A stretch of DNA of 64,000 bases from Botrytis cinerea B05.10. Its lineage: Eukaryota > Ascomycota > Leotiomycetes > Helotiales > Sclerotiniaceae. Position 1 is the first letter of the stretch, and every line of letters begins with the position of its first letter. Both the position numbers and the translations under genes were made by a program. Shown here piece by piece: positions 11,201 through 22,119 of the stretch. The DNA lies in the NCBI RefSeq assembly GCF_000143535.2, contig NC_037325.1, positions 1,364,001 to 1,428,000 of the forward strand, read 5' to 3'. Below the pieces are notes generated by a model, which had not been told where the DNA came from, did no database searches, and saw nothing but the letters and a program-made list of their open reading frames with translations.

Positions 11201-13498
11201 TGTTTGTATTAGAGTTGTTGAATCTAGGGTAATACTGTAGCCATGCAGTACGGAGATGGTGTCAACAGCTTGGGGTAGTGGGGTGCAAGGAGGGAGGTGG
11301 ACTTAAAAAATAACCGACATCGATCGCCTGTTAGTGTGGCAGAATCTCACCGCTTTGCTAATCTACGCGCAATACGGAACAGACATATTCGACACACAAA
11401 TCTCTAGATGGTACCCAAATACCGTTTAATGTTCTAATTCGGATTTTACAATCAAGTTACTCGCAAGATCAATCTTATCATTGGAGCCTCTTTCAGTATA
11501 TTTTACAGTTATATTAAGATACCTGACTTGTCATAAGCTTCAGATCCTCAGAAACACTTTTCCATGTCCAAATTCAGGCTTAACAGCCAGAAGCTATTTT
11601 GGTTGAATCTAGTAAGATTAGGGGCTGTGTGATTTTCATACTATTGTGTGATTTATCTTGTCATAGTGTGTTCGGTATAGCAACGTATTCAGGATATTCA
11701 GGCAAAGCTCCTCAATCAAAATGTTCAATCAATTGAATGCTCATTGGGTCGAGTCTTTCCCATGGATTAGGAGATTCGAATCAACTCGAATACTTTAATC
11801 GTTTGAGAAATTCCACTGAGTTGAAAGATTGACTTCAGCGGATATATTCAGACAATTTGCGAGATTGAAATGACTCGCAACATTCAAACGAGTTGAGAGA
11901 TTCAAATCGACTAGAATACCCAAATGAAGGGGAGATGACAATAAAAATAAGTAAATACAAATTTGAAGTCCACGAAGAGTTTCGTGCAGGATTTGCCAAG
12001 ATAATTACCGTAGTCTGGCTAATTGGAAGTTCTTTGCTCTTATGGCTCTACAGGAGCATATGATTGTATTTCTCGTGTGTTTTCTCTTTGCTTCTGCAAA
12101 TGGTAATACCCGGGTTTTGTATTCTGGGGTCTTTCCGATGGAACTTATAGGAGTACTGTTGATTCTTCTTCAGACTGGCTAGTTTTTGTATTGCTATAAC
12201 TCTTACGAAGGGGCTGAACGGCAATTCGTGTAGGTGGAGTTTTGCATTCCATCGCGAATAGTGGGCTGTTATGAAATGACCGAGAGTGTAGAGAAATTCA
12301 GAAAGGCTGGAGGTGTAATACTGGAATAGTTGTCCTTCACCGTTTGCGCTGGGTAATATATGTCACAGTATCCTTTGGGCATTCTGGGAGGCGATAATAC
12401 TGCGACTATATTGTCTCGGCCATTACCTTTCACCTCATACTGCTGGACGTCCTGTCCTTAGTACAAAAATTAAACTTCATTATCTAACATTATACCAATA
12501 TATTCGTCAGCAGAGCTTACGAAGAAGCCATGATTTCTTGGCGAAAATTTCCTACGAGTATTGAAGCCATGATTTCTTGGCGAAAATTTCCTACGAGTAT
12601 TGAAGCCATGATTTCTTGGCGAAAATTTCCTACGAGTATTGAAGCCCTATATAGAAGATGACAAAACTTGGGAGACTAGGAAGAAAAAACTAGACCAGTT
12701 TATTAGGAGAAGACTAGCAGTCGCGTCAGACGCGGTCTTGGGGAAATTCCCATACATTCCAAAACCATACCCAAAGATCTGAAATACATCATTCCTGCAT
12801 TTCGCCTTTAATACAACATCAGAAAATTAAATCACTAGCTTAACAAATCTCGTCAAATTCCAGAAACAACCATCTAATACATTGCAATTCCAAGGACTTT
12901 ACTGAGGGTGGGTGCAGATCCACAAGTTCAACATTTGTGTACAATTTATCTCTGACTAACGTTTGATTGATTGAAGATTAGAATGTAAGATAGATGACTT
13001 ATTGGTGTGTATTCGCATCTAAAATAACAAATAACAAATACCAATATATCGAATCTAATCTAACCACAAATCTTATAAATCATAAATCAAGACCCTGAAT
13101 CTTCGGCTGGCGAAGTGGATATTCGCTAATTTAGGGGCATTGACTTTGATAACTATGTCGCTTAACATGAATATGCTTAATATTGCTACTTTTCATTGAA
13201 GAATATTGGAGCAGAAAATGCTATGTATTTTACGTTCTTTTGTCAACACTTCTAGCGAGTATATGAATCTATTACAGATACGATCAGATAGGCGGAGTTA
13301 ATTATCCCAGCACCAATGCGCCTTTCTGAAGTCTGCATTTTAGTATAAATCAATCATCACATGAGAATTATCACCCAGAAAAATACTCAGTAAACAATTC
13401 AGCAACCAATAAAGATATATTCATGAATCATAAACTGTTCTCCCTCCCTAGACACAGTAGTATCCCCCATCTAAAACTCTAAAATCTTATCGTCTCAT
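11201..13498. other. Intergenic region between SRP72 and AKR1 with tandem repeats
   Basis: About 2.3 kb, AT-leaning, no supportable gene. It contains the perfect 3x39-bp repeat (12524-12646) and degenerate copies of a GAGATTCRAATCRACT-like phrase around 11768-11925. The left part should hold the SRP72 promoter and the right part the AKR1 3' UTR. Confidence 0.6.
12524..12646. repeat. Perfect 39-bp tandem repeat, 3.15 copies
   Basis: Units at 12524-12562, 12563-12601 and 12602-12640 are identical, followed by six bases of a fourth. Because 39 is a multiple of three, the plus strand reads an uninterrupted 13-residue repeat (EAMISWRKFPTSI) that then runs to TGA at 12659. The frame is open only from just after a TAA at 12485, so any peptide would be under 60 residues. 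Confidence 0.95.
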
Positions 13499-15986
13499 CT
13501 AAACCGCCTCATCGGCTGCCACACTCTCGTAAGCTCCGCCATCATCTCCGCCTCTCCTCATCTCCATTCTCGAAGGCGTCTCATACATTTTTGTATAATT
13601 AACCACCTGTCCTCCCAAAATCGCCGCGCCATTTTCTCTCTTCCCAAAGACCGGTGCTGGATCACACCAGAAATCTTTACAATTGACGATGCAACCGCGG
13701 GAGAAGGGGTTTTGAGGTGCCCGGCGTCGGTTTTTGCTTCCTTCGTAGCCATGGAAGGCAGTTTCAACAAATGTGTCCACACCAAGTATTTTCTTCCATT
13801 GCGCAAAACAGCCGGCTTTGTGGGCATGATGATGGCCGTGGCCGCCTGGTGCGTGGGTTGGTGGTAAAGCGGGATCGGGACCAAGTCCAGAGTTTCCGAC
13901 TTGACCACCTGACCTTGATGTAGCGCCAGTAGTGAGAGCATTGGTAATGGCCTGGGAAGTTTTGCCTCCGGCGTGTGTACCGCGCATGTTTTCCCAAGTG
14001 GTCATGGCTCTTGAGATCTGGATCAATTGGACAAACAGTAACATGGTAACCCATGTCAGTTGCAAGATTGCCCATAAGACCAACACTAATGTGTAAGAAT
14101 CTGAATTGACAATCCCACATAGTGTAGGTGAAAGAAAGTTGCACTCTTGCTCACCCTTTCCAACGAAGCCTTCAAAGTCTTGATCTCAATTAGCATTGAT
14201 ACCATAAAAAAAAATCAGATTGATACTTACATCCGATAGCAACTCTAACTAAGAAGATAATTCCGAGTTGCAAGCACACGAGATAGAGGAAGAAATGCCT
14301 ATGGTTATTGACACCGACACAGTTGTTGATCCAAGGACAGTGACTAGGTCACTATGTCAGTACACCTATTCAAGAAAAATAAGTATGGAATGAGCTTACT
14401 GGTCATGCTTCGCTACGCATCGGTTGCACCTCCTGCAATGCTTGCTTCTTAGGGGTTGGCGAACCATGCAATGAACACAGAAGTTTTGCTCGTCGAACTT
14501 CCATACACTCAACAATTCATCAATTACAGCCTTTTGCTGGGTCAAACCACCCAGCTTGGGAACATGGCCTGGCTCGTAAACCATTGAACAAAAGTAGAAA
14601 TATCCAGTAAGACTGTAAAAGGTGAAAAATAACAGATTAGAGAGCGGATATATCCCATAGGTAGCTAACATTGTCAGCATAGATTCTCATAATGAAACAG
14701 ATTCTCGGTTACAAACCTGGTAACAGAGTTGTTATCCATCTTACACCAACCCAAAATAGTGTAGCAGCAAAGATTCCCGCAAGCCAAGGCTAAAGTTTCA
14801 ATGTTTATCAGCGTAATTCTTGAAACTAGTATAGAAAGTCTTTTTGTACATACCGTTTTGTGTAAATGCTTCATGTCTGAAGGCGCATACTCTAATACCT
14901 GCTGGGCCAACCATTGTAATGAATACCCAAAGAACAATGCCATGGGCACACCAATAAATATTACCATCTGACTACTGATCATAATCATCGTCCAAAGAAT
15001 TAGAAATGGCCATAAAAAGAAGAATTTGTTCATGAATGCGCGTTTATCCTTCAACAGCCACGATGACATGGGAAAGCTGATAAGAACCGGCTTAGCATCC
15101 TCGTCGTAGCCACACTCTACAAGAGCCTTATGCCAAATTCTCTCCGTCTTCATCTCTTGAGCTGTAATCGCTGGGGTTTTGCCAGTCGAGGTTTCGGCAA
15201 ATCTATCCGCTCCGTATTCAATCAATTTTTGTATGCATCCCTGAGATCCCTTAACCAACGCCCAATGCAGTGCGGTGAATCCAGTTTCATCCGTGGCATG
15301 AACATCAGCACCCCATCTCAAGAACAAATCTACGCAACTTGGCAATCCCTTATAAGCCGCCCACATTAAACAAGTATGTCGCTGGCTATCAAGCACGTCG
15401 ACATTAATGTTTTGATGTAAAAGGAGAACGAGCAGGAATATATTGCCCTCGAATGTAGCCAGATGGAGAATATTGTACCCTTGGACATCCGTGATCAGAG
15501 GATCAGCGCCATTTTCCAGTAATAGGTGAACGATATAATAATGGCATCTCTGAGCAGCCCACATTGCTGGTGTAGCCACAGACTCTCCTCCTTTCTTATT
15601 CACATCTGCGCCCGCTTTCAGGAGAAATTGGCACATGGCATACTGATTATTAATAGCCGCCCACTGTGTGAATGTATTAGCCAGGGAAATCTTGCATAAT
15701 GGGAATCGAGTCGCACATGTAAAGGCGTTATGCCCTCGCCGTCACTATAGGTAGCATCAAATGTACCATCATCAAATAGTTTTTCTACCGCCTGAATGTC
15801 TCCTATCCGAGCGAGCTGCATTATATCCACTGCGGGTTGTTCTGGAGGCGTCATGTCACCAAGCTCTACATGATTATCATCACTGAGAGTTGGCGCCACG
15901 GCATTTGACTTTCCACTTGGCATTATTGGAGCATTTTTCTTCGCAGGCTCCGTTCCAGAAGCGGACTTCGAGTCTCCAAGGGCCAT
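13499..15986 (-). CDS. AKR1: Ankyrin-repeat DHHC palmitoyltransferase AKR1
   Basis: Golgi/endosomal S-acyltransferase that palmitoylates cysteines of target proteins. Six minus-strand exons in phase: 15717-15986, 14854-15663, 14717-14789, 14400-14664, 14231-14343, 13499-14178; introns 52-64 nt; 736 residues. The N-terminus holds about six ankyrin repeats (for example DGEGITPLH joined to [28 protein letters not shown]). Four to six hydrophobic spans follow, with the Cys-rich DHHC domain between them ([20 protein letters not shown], then D472-H-H-C475 and [13 protein letters not shown]). The catalytic motif is split by the 56-nt intron 14344-14399 inside the first His codon. Length and architecture match fungal AKR1. 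Divergent from SRbeta. Confidence 0.96.
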
Positions 15987-16555
15987 CTCGGGACCAAGGA
16001 AACTGTATTGCGAGTGTTCGAGGTGTCGAGGGAGTGCAATCGATTATGGTATGTAGAGCGTCAATCGTGAGCTTTATGACAACACATACATAATAATATG
16101 ATGTCGGAAAGCAGAGAAGTCAATAATAAAGGAGACAGACAGCGAGGGAGGAATTTTACAATTGGAAGAGCTGACGAGGTGTATTCTCGGTGGCTTTCAA
16201 TTGAAATTGTATTCCTGCTTACATGGACTGGTAACCTTTCCTTTCCGTTCCTTTCCCAGCTAGCAAAGTACATACAAGGCTGAGTATCCGTTGGTACTTT
16301 ATTTTAGCATCTGGCTTGCCCCGTTGTGGAAGCGGTGACAGGGGCCAAGTCAATTTTCTATAGCACAGCTCAGCATGTGGAGCCCCCTAATTGCTGCACA
16401 TATCCGTCACCACAAAATAATTTCCATAGCCTTGTGAAAGAACAACACCACCACAAGGAAAAGACCACTTGCAACATCACCCTCGAGTCTGCGGTGCTGG
16501 ATGAAAGTCTTTGATCCTCACGGTTCCGGATACTAAGATTCTATTCTCATTGGCC
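15987..16555. promoter_or_regulatory. Divergent promoter AKR1 / SRP-receptor beta
   Basis: 569 bp between the AKR1 ATG (minus) and the SRbeta ATG (plus). Contains a short pyrimidine run (CCTTTCCTTTCCGTTCC, about 16233-16258). Shared regulation is inferred from geometry only. Confidence 0.5.
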
Positions 16556-17499
16556 ATGTCTTCTTCGCAGGATTGGATTCACACTCTTATGAACCCCTCG
16601 CCGTTGGGGTTGATCATTACAATTATCCTAGTCCTTTCGATACCGATCTTCCTCCACTCTGTAGTCTTTCGCGCAACCGGTTTCACATCTTTGCCTTCTA
16701 TTGTGTTAATTGGACCAAGTGGCGCCGGGAAAACGGCACTGCTTACGCTTGTAAGTAATTCAACAGGAGAGACCTTTGTCGCATGAGGTGAGTAGCCATC
16801 GCAGACACTAATAGTTGATGATAGTTCGAACGAGAGAACAAACCTGCAACTACTCATACTTCTCAAACCACTTCATCTGCTGAATGCTCTCTACCAGTCG
16901 ATGCAGTAGCTGCCTCGAATAAATACCGCTCAGTTAATGATCCTACCAATCAAGTTCATAAGAAATTCCTTCTCATTGATACTCCCGGGCATGGAAAACT
17001 GCGACACCATGCATTTGAACAGCTCTCAACTTCTCAAAATCTTCGAGGTGTAATATATCAAGTCGATGCTACTACATTGGGAGCTGGAGATGAGGGTCTA
17101 AGAGAGGCTGCCGATTATCTACACGATCTACTCCTCCGCATGCAAAAGCTCATGGATGGAAAAACTACCACAAAGGCACCTCAAGAACTACCAATACTCA
17201 TTGCTGCCAACAAGATGGATCTATTCACTGCTCTTCCGGCCGCATTAGTCAAAAGTAGTCTGGAAAGAGAAATTACCAAAGTCAGAGTCTCGCGATCGAA
17301 AGGTCTACTTGATTCGGGAATGTCTACAGAGGAGGACGAAGATAAAGATGAATGGCTTGGCGAGATGGGTTCTACCGACTTCAAATTTTCACAAATGGAG
17401 GAGTTCAATATCTCTGTTGAAGTAGCTGGTGGTAATGTAATTGGATCTGATGGTGGATCAGTTGATGCTTGGTGGAGGTGGGTTGCCAACAGATTATAA
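16556..17499 (+). CDS. Signal recognition particle receptor subunit beta
   Basis: ER-membrane GTPase that anchors SRP receptor alpha. Exons 16556-16750 and 16825-17499 (intron 74 nt, GTAAGT..ATAG, branch ACTAAT), 289 residues. Residues 17-37 form the N-terminal membrane anchor. The small-GTPase fold follows: P-loop GPSGAGKT (53-60), DTPGHG (117-122) and NKMD (194-197). The loop after NKMD carries an acidic insertion (STEEDEDKDEW). The family C-terminus (WWRWVANRL) is present. This is the yeast Srp102 type. SRP72, another SRP-pathway gene, lies about 5.4 kb away. Confidence 0.93.
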
Positions 17500-18011
17500 G
17501 CGAATGAAGCTTTTCCGCATTACACATTTTAAGATTCATCTAATACCCCTCATGGCCCTCATTCTCACAAGTTCTTTCACGTGAATAGCTCATCGCGTTA
17601 ATTGGGTTGATAAACCTTCAGTTTATAAGTATTTTAATGTTATTCTAATGAATTTGAGATGTCCTGACTACTTTATTATGAGAAGCTTAGCTAAGCTCCA
17701 GCTGTTATGGCCACACTACATGATTCACTATTGAAGCTAGCAGTTCGCATTCTTTGTAACGTCATTTCACTGTACAATAAAATTCAATTGAATCAATTCA
17801 TCTCATAAATCCGCAATGGAAAATCTTTCTTCTTCAATACGCCTTCTCTCATTCACTAAATTCATTTTCGTCCTAAAGCCACCTTGATGCAAAGCTGTTC
17901 TGGCCATTCAATAGACGGCCGCACTTGAGAACCAGTATTAAACTATAAATCGTCAAGACTGGGTCGAATTACCAAAACACACTCAAAGCTTTTGAACCAC
18001 AATTTACAAAA
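17500..18011. other. Intergenic, SRbeta 3' UTR and polymerase promoter
   Basis: 512 bp between co-oriented genes; AT-leaning, no gene or repeat of note. Confidence 0.6.
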
Positions 18012-20063
18012 ATGTCCTCAGCAATCCAATTCCCTCCAACCTATGTTTTTAGATTTCTTCTTGGTGATAGGGAAATCAAAACATTGGAAGATGGGCTGGA
18101 TCAGTCGGGTTCTTTGCGATATACAATCCAAGAAGCCGAAGTAGGACTTGCGAGAATTCCTACAAAGACGAGAGTGGAATTTGAGTTGAGGAAATTGAAA
18201 CTTGTGACGGTTGATGTCACGAATATTGGGAAAGAGATGGAAAGGTCAGAAGAAGTGGATGTTGGAGTGAAGGGGGAGGTGGAGAGGAAGAGGAAAGCTG
18301 GAAGTGGAAAGAAGGAGCGAAGAAGTACCTCGAATGATAATGGGAATGAGGTTATCGAGCTTAGTTCTGATGAAGATGAGACTGAAGATGAGGAAGATAA
18401 GAAAGAAATGGCTAGGAAAAAGTTGAAGTCAGCTGATGGGAAAAGTTCTCCTGCTCCTATTGGGAGCAACTATGGTCGAAGTAGTGTCAAAGTTCAGGGT
18501 GAAGCTGCAGATAATGTCAATGTTTCAAACACTTTCAAAGTTCTGAAGATTGATTGGTACTTCGATTCAATCAGAGAAGGAATGTTGCTTCCAATAGACA
18601 AATATCTGATATACGAAGGACGACGAGTAGTGGAACCACCAAAGTTTCTCCTCTCGGATCTCCTAACTCGCGCAGCTGCCGACTTAGGGGGTTCTCCCAA
18701 CCCCAAATACAGTCCCCATTATCGACAACAACAATCAAGGAAACCACTCACCCGGCCCGCCTTCCTCACAGAATCCACCTCCGAACACGACGACCCATCA
18801 TATTCCCCCCCTGTTCCAGAATATCTCAAAACAATTTACTCTTGCGAAAGACCCACCCCCTTAACCTCTCCCAACGACCCCTTCATCAACCAACTCAAAA
18901 CCATCAAGCTAAAACGTCTTCTAGACGGCGACCCCATCGGTGTTCGCGCCTACAGCACATCTATCGCCTCCATAGCAGCCTACCCATACCCCCTCCACTC
19001 ACCCAACGAACTCATCCGTCTCCCAGGGTGCGATCAAAAAATTGCCAACCTCCTCCACCAATTCCTCAACACAGGAACCACAGACGAAGTCTTCGATTTC
19101 GAACAGAATCCCCGCATGCAAGTCTTGAAAACCTTCTACAACATCTGGGGCGTAGCCGACATCACCGCGCGCGAATTCCACGACCAAAGAGAATGGAAAG
19201 ACCTCGACGACATCGTCGTAGAAGGCTGGAACGATCTGAAGCCGGTGCAGAAAATCGGAGTCAAATACTACGAGGAGCTCAATACTCCGATTCCCCGCTG
19301 CGAAACCGAAGCCATCGGGTCGATCATCCTTTCCGAGGCGCGGAGAATCGATCCCGGGTTTCAGATGGTGATTGTGGGGGGATATCGGAGAGGAAAGCTG
19401 GAAAGCGGAGATGTGGATATTATGCTCACGCATCGCGACGAGAAGCGCACGTTGGGATTTCTCCCAGAATTAACATGGAGATTGGAGGAACAGGGATGGA
19501 TCACCAATATTCTGCTTGAATCGATGAAGAATAGCGAGCGCGGACAGTGGGCTGTAGAGCTGGGCTGGAAGAAAGACAGTGCGCGGAAAACGGGGTTTGA
19601 TAGTTTGGATAAGGCGTTGGTGGTTTGGCAGGATATTAATTTTCGGATTGAGGAAGAGGAAGGGGAGGGGAAAGAGAGGAAGAAACGCAAAAATCCAAAT
19701 CCGCATCGGAGGGTAGATATTATTATTACGCCGTGGAAGACGGCGGGCGCGGCGATTATTGGGTGGTCGGGTGGAACGACGTTTCAGAGGGATTTGAGAA
19801 AGTATTGTAAGGCGAAGAGAAACTGGAGGTTTGATAGTAGTGGGATTAGGGAGCGGGGGACGGGGGAATGGGTTGATTTAGAAGGGGGTGTGGAGGGGGA
19901 GGGGCCCGCGAAACGAGATGCAGAGGGGGGTGGGAAGGAGAGCGGTAATACGGAAGGGAGAATGGAAAACGACATGATTGAAATATTGAGAAAGAAGGAA
20001 ATGGCTGTTTTCAAAGGTATAGGATTAGAATGGAGAGAGCCATGGGAGAGATGTACTGGGTAA
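18012..20063 (+). CDS. X-family DNA polymerase (Pol IV / Pol mu-like)
   Basis: Gap-filling polymerase expected to act in nuclear end joining and base-excision repair. Single exon, 683 residues. N-terminal BRCT-like region: beta strands at about 10-70 and the Trp helix FKVLKIDWYFDSIREG at 175-190, separated by a charged insertion (about 75-170) carrying VIELSSDED (114-122), which looks like a SUMO-interaction motif. The 8-kDa domain has an HhH (LPGCDQKIANLLHQF, 337-351). The nucleotidyltransferase signature GGYRRGKLESGDVDI (456-470) holds D467 and D469; the third Asp is D569 in RRVDIIITPW. The steric-gate position reads GW (584-585), as in Pol mu/TdT, not YF as in Pol beta/lambda. The usual ending LEWREPWERC is present. 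Confidence 0.93.
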   Translation: MSSAIQFPPTYVFRFLLGDREIKTLEDGLDQSGSLRYTIQEAEVGLARIPTKTRVEFELRKLKLVTVDVTNIGKEMERSEEVDVGVKGEVERKRKAGSGKKERRSTSNDNGNEVIELSSDEDETEDEEDKKEMARKKLKSADGKSSPAPIGSNYGRSSVKVQGEAADNVNVSNTFKVLKIDWYFDSIREGMLLPIDKYLIYEGRRVVEPPKFLLSDLLTRAAADLGGSPNPKYSPHYRQQQSRKPLTRPAFLTESTSEHDDPSYSPPVPEYLKTIYSCERPTPLTSPNDPFINQLKTIKLKRLLDGDPIGVRAYSTSIASIAAYPYPLHSPNELIRLPGCDQKIANLLHQFLNTGTTDEVFDFEQNPRMQVLKTFYNIWGVADITAREFHDQREWKDLDDIVVEGWNDLKPVQKIGVKYYEELNTPIPRCETEAIGSIILSEARRIDPGFQMVIVGGYRRGKLESGDVDIMLTHRDEKRTLGFLPELTWRLEEQGWITNILLESMKNSERGQWAVELGWKKDSARKTGFDSLDKALVVWQDINFRIEEEEGEGKERKKRKNPNPHRRVDIIITPWKTAGAAIIGWSGGTTFQRDLRKYCKAKRNWRFDSSGIRERGTGEWVDLEGGVEGEGPAKRDAEGGGKESGNTEGRMENDMIEILRKKEMAVFKGIGLEWREPWERCTG

Positions 20064-20724
20064 TGGGATATCCAAGGATAAATATATGTCGATAATTGAA
20101 GAGTACAAATATGTTATTATTATCATAACAATCAATCATTTATACAAAGCCATTCCCCAGCGATTGAGAATATAACCAAAACTTGCATCCATCTTCAATA
20201 TCACGAATGAATTGACGCAGGGAGAATTATACGTATCACCATTTCTGAGAATGACGCAATCAATCACATCATCCCCCTTTCTATAGTTGCGAATATTTTA
20301 CACATGGTCCATGTATGTGTAGCTATTTATACCATGAACAGGCGAGTGACCGAGAATTACAAGCGCTGATTGAAACAAATAACATGTCGAGATGGCCTAT
20401 ATTTTTTGTTTGAAACGACTTTAGTAATGGACCCTGAAGTGAAATTTCAAATGTATTGTGAAGTCTGAAAGCGATTTGATTGCAGTTGTCTGTATTAGAA
20501 TGTTGAATTGCCGGAGACCATTTGGGTTAGTTGGCAATGAAGTCTGTATTGAATTGTCAAGGACGCCGTAGAATCTTTATTATTTCCATTTGTTGATTCA
20601 TAATTGAAAATTGAAAATTGAAAAGTGCTGGCGCAAATGGTATTTCTGATTGGTTTCAGTTTGCCTAGCTAAACAACAACTCCTGTGAATCATTTAGATT
20701 TTAAATGTTCTTTCCATCTGTCCA
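20064..20724. other. Convergent intergenic region
   Basis: 661 bp between the 3' ends of the X-family polymerase and the Pin1 homologue; AT-rich, with a small AATTGAAA repeat near 20600. No gene seen. Confidence 0.65.
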
Positions 20725-21521
20725 TTACGCAAGTCTAACAAAGATTAGTCGGCAAAAAACGTGGATGATGACAATTGAGAACGAACCTTTCAATCAAATG
20801 CAGCCCAGAAGCAGTTTCAACCACATGACTCACTTCACCTGGCTTTAAGGCAAAAGCTGCTTCCTCAAATTCTTTCTGCATATCTCCACGTCCGAAGAAC
20901 CCAAGATCACCCATCTTGCGGGCAGAGCTGCAATCGGATTCGCTAACGGCAAGGTCGCCCAATGATGTTGTTCCAGAACGAATATGAGCTTCATGCTGAA
21001 GAATAATGCTCATCGCCTCGTCCTTTGTGCGTGTAATTTCGGCCTATAATGTTATTAGTCATATTCCCTCGCGCACAACGAGACATTGAGGTCTCTCGAT
21101 CGTTGATTGTTGATTTGGAATTTGGGTCATTGAGAATACGAACCTCGCGCCAACTGCTCGGCCTCCTGCTGCCCTTATGCTTCACCAACAAATGACTGGC
21201 TCTAATCTTTCCTTGTTGATCTTCCTGGCCATTGGCATTGTCTCCAATCTCCGAGGCGCTGTAATGCTCGGCCATATATGCCTTCAGCTTTTCGGTATCA
21301 GTGTTTGCAGGAGGCTCCCAGCTTGATATCGTCTGAGCTTCGTTGAAATAGTAGGGAATGTTTTTAGATTTCGAAGTGCGGACTTCCCATCCTGCTGGTA
21401 GACCCGCGTCTGTCTATATCAAGAGGTTAGTAAAGCGTGAAAGATATTTACATTACGAATCCAAAGGCTGGCCATTGAAGGTACAGTAAACATTCAAAGT
21501 GCAGAGGGAAAACGTTACCAT
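20725..21521 (-). CDS. WW-domain parvulin peptidyl-prolyl isomerase (Pin1/Ess1 type)
   Basis: Isomerises phospho-Ser/Thr-Pro bonds, notably in the RNA polymerase II tail. Minus-strand exons: 21519-21521 (only ATG), 21144-21413, 20787-21043, 20725-20734; introns 105, 100 and 52 nt; 179 residues, the usual size. WW domain at 7-38 (W10, Y22-Y23-F24, W33, P36). The parvulin domain has SHLLVKHKGSRRPSSWRE (phosphate-binding basic loop), the catalytic-Cys segment SDCSSARKMGDLGFFGRG, and SGLHLIERLA at the end. The start is fixed by splicing: ATG, donor GTAACG, acceptor ATATAG, then ACA GAC giving MTDAGLPAGW, the canonical family N-terminus. The last exon is only 10 nt. Confidence 0.93.
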
Positions 21522-22119
21522 TGTGTAACTTGTTTCTTATATGATTGAGGGTGCTACAAACGGTTCGAGTTTGTGATGGATATGATTGATGAGTCTTTTG
21601 ATATGGATTTTTGTGACTGCACTCTTCTTATTTATTTTTGATTGTATTTTTCCAAAGGAAGAGGCGTGGAAGGAGATGATGCATTTAACTGGAAGGTACT
21701 TGTATCTTGGTCACAGGGCGAACCCAATCAAGTTTAGCGGCAGGCGGGGTTTCCTTTCTTTAGTAACCCACCAAGCAACCTCGCAACAACCAGATAATAA
21801 GAGTCCAGGACCTTCATCCACAAGGGTCACAAAAGAGTTCTAGTTCGGCCAAAAATATCCACATCGAAATCCACTCAAGCCAGAATCACAATCCATCGTT
21901 CATCGACATTTCTCAGCAACGCGACGCAACGAGAGAATCTCATTATCACACCACACACAGCAGCAAAGGACAGTGTTATCCTTTCTTCTTCTCCGATTGA
22001 AAACATCGACTGCAACTGGTCTTCGGTGCTAAGTAACGCCATTAATCTACGAAGATCATTACGGTTTATCGATTGCGACAACACCCGTCCTCGAACACAC
22101 CTTGCACAGAAGTATCACC
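21522..22119. promoter_or_regulatory. Divergent promoter Pin1 homologue / RPB9
   Basis: 598 bp between two genes of the RNA polymerase II system, read in opposite directions. An open frame at 21589-21843 is present but shows no conserved features. Co-regulation is an inference from geometry and function. Confidence 0.5.

Noticed and set aside
18554..19519. 321-codon alternate frame within the X-family polymerase
   Set aside because: Pro/Arg-rich shadow frame of the polymerase coding sequence.
21589..21843. Hydrophobic 84-codon frame in the Pin1/RPB9 promoter
   Set aside because: No conservation signal, lies in a short divergent promoter; more likely chance.
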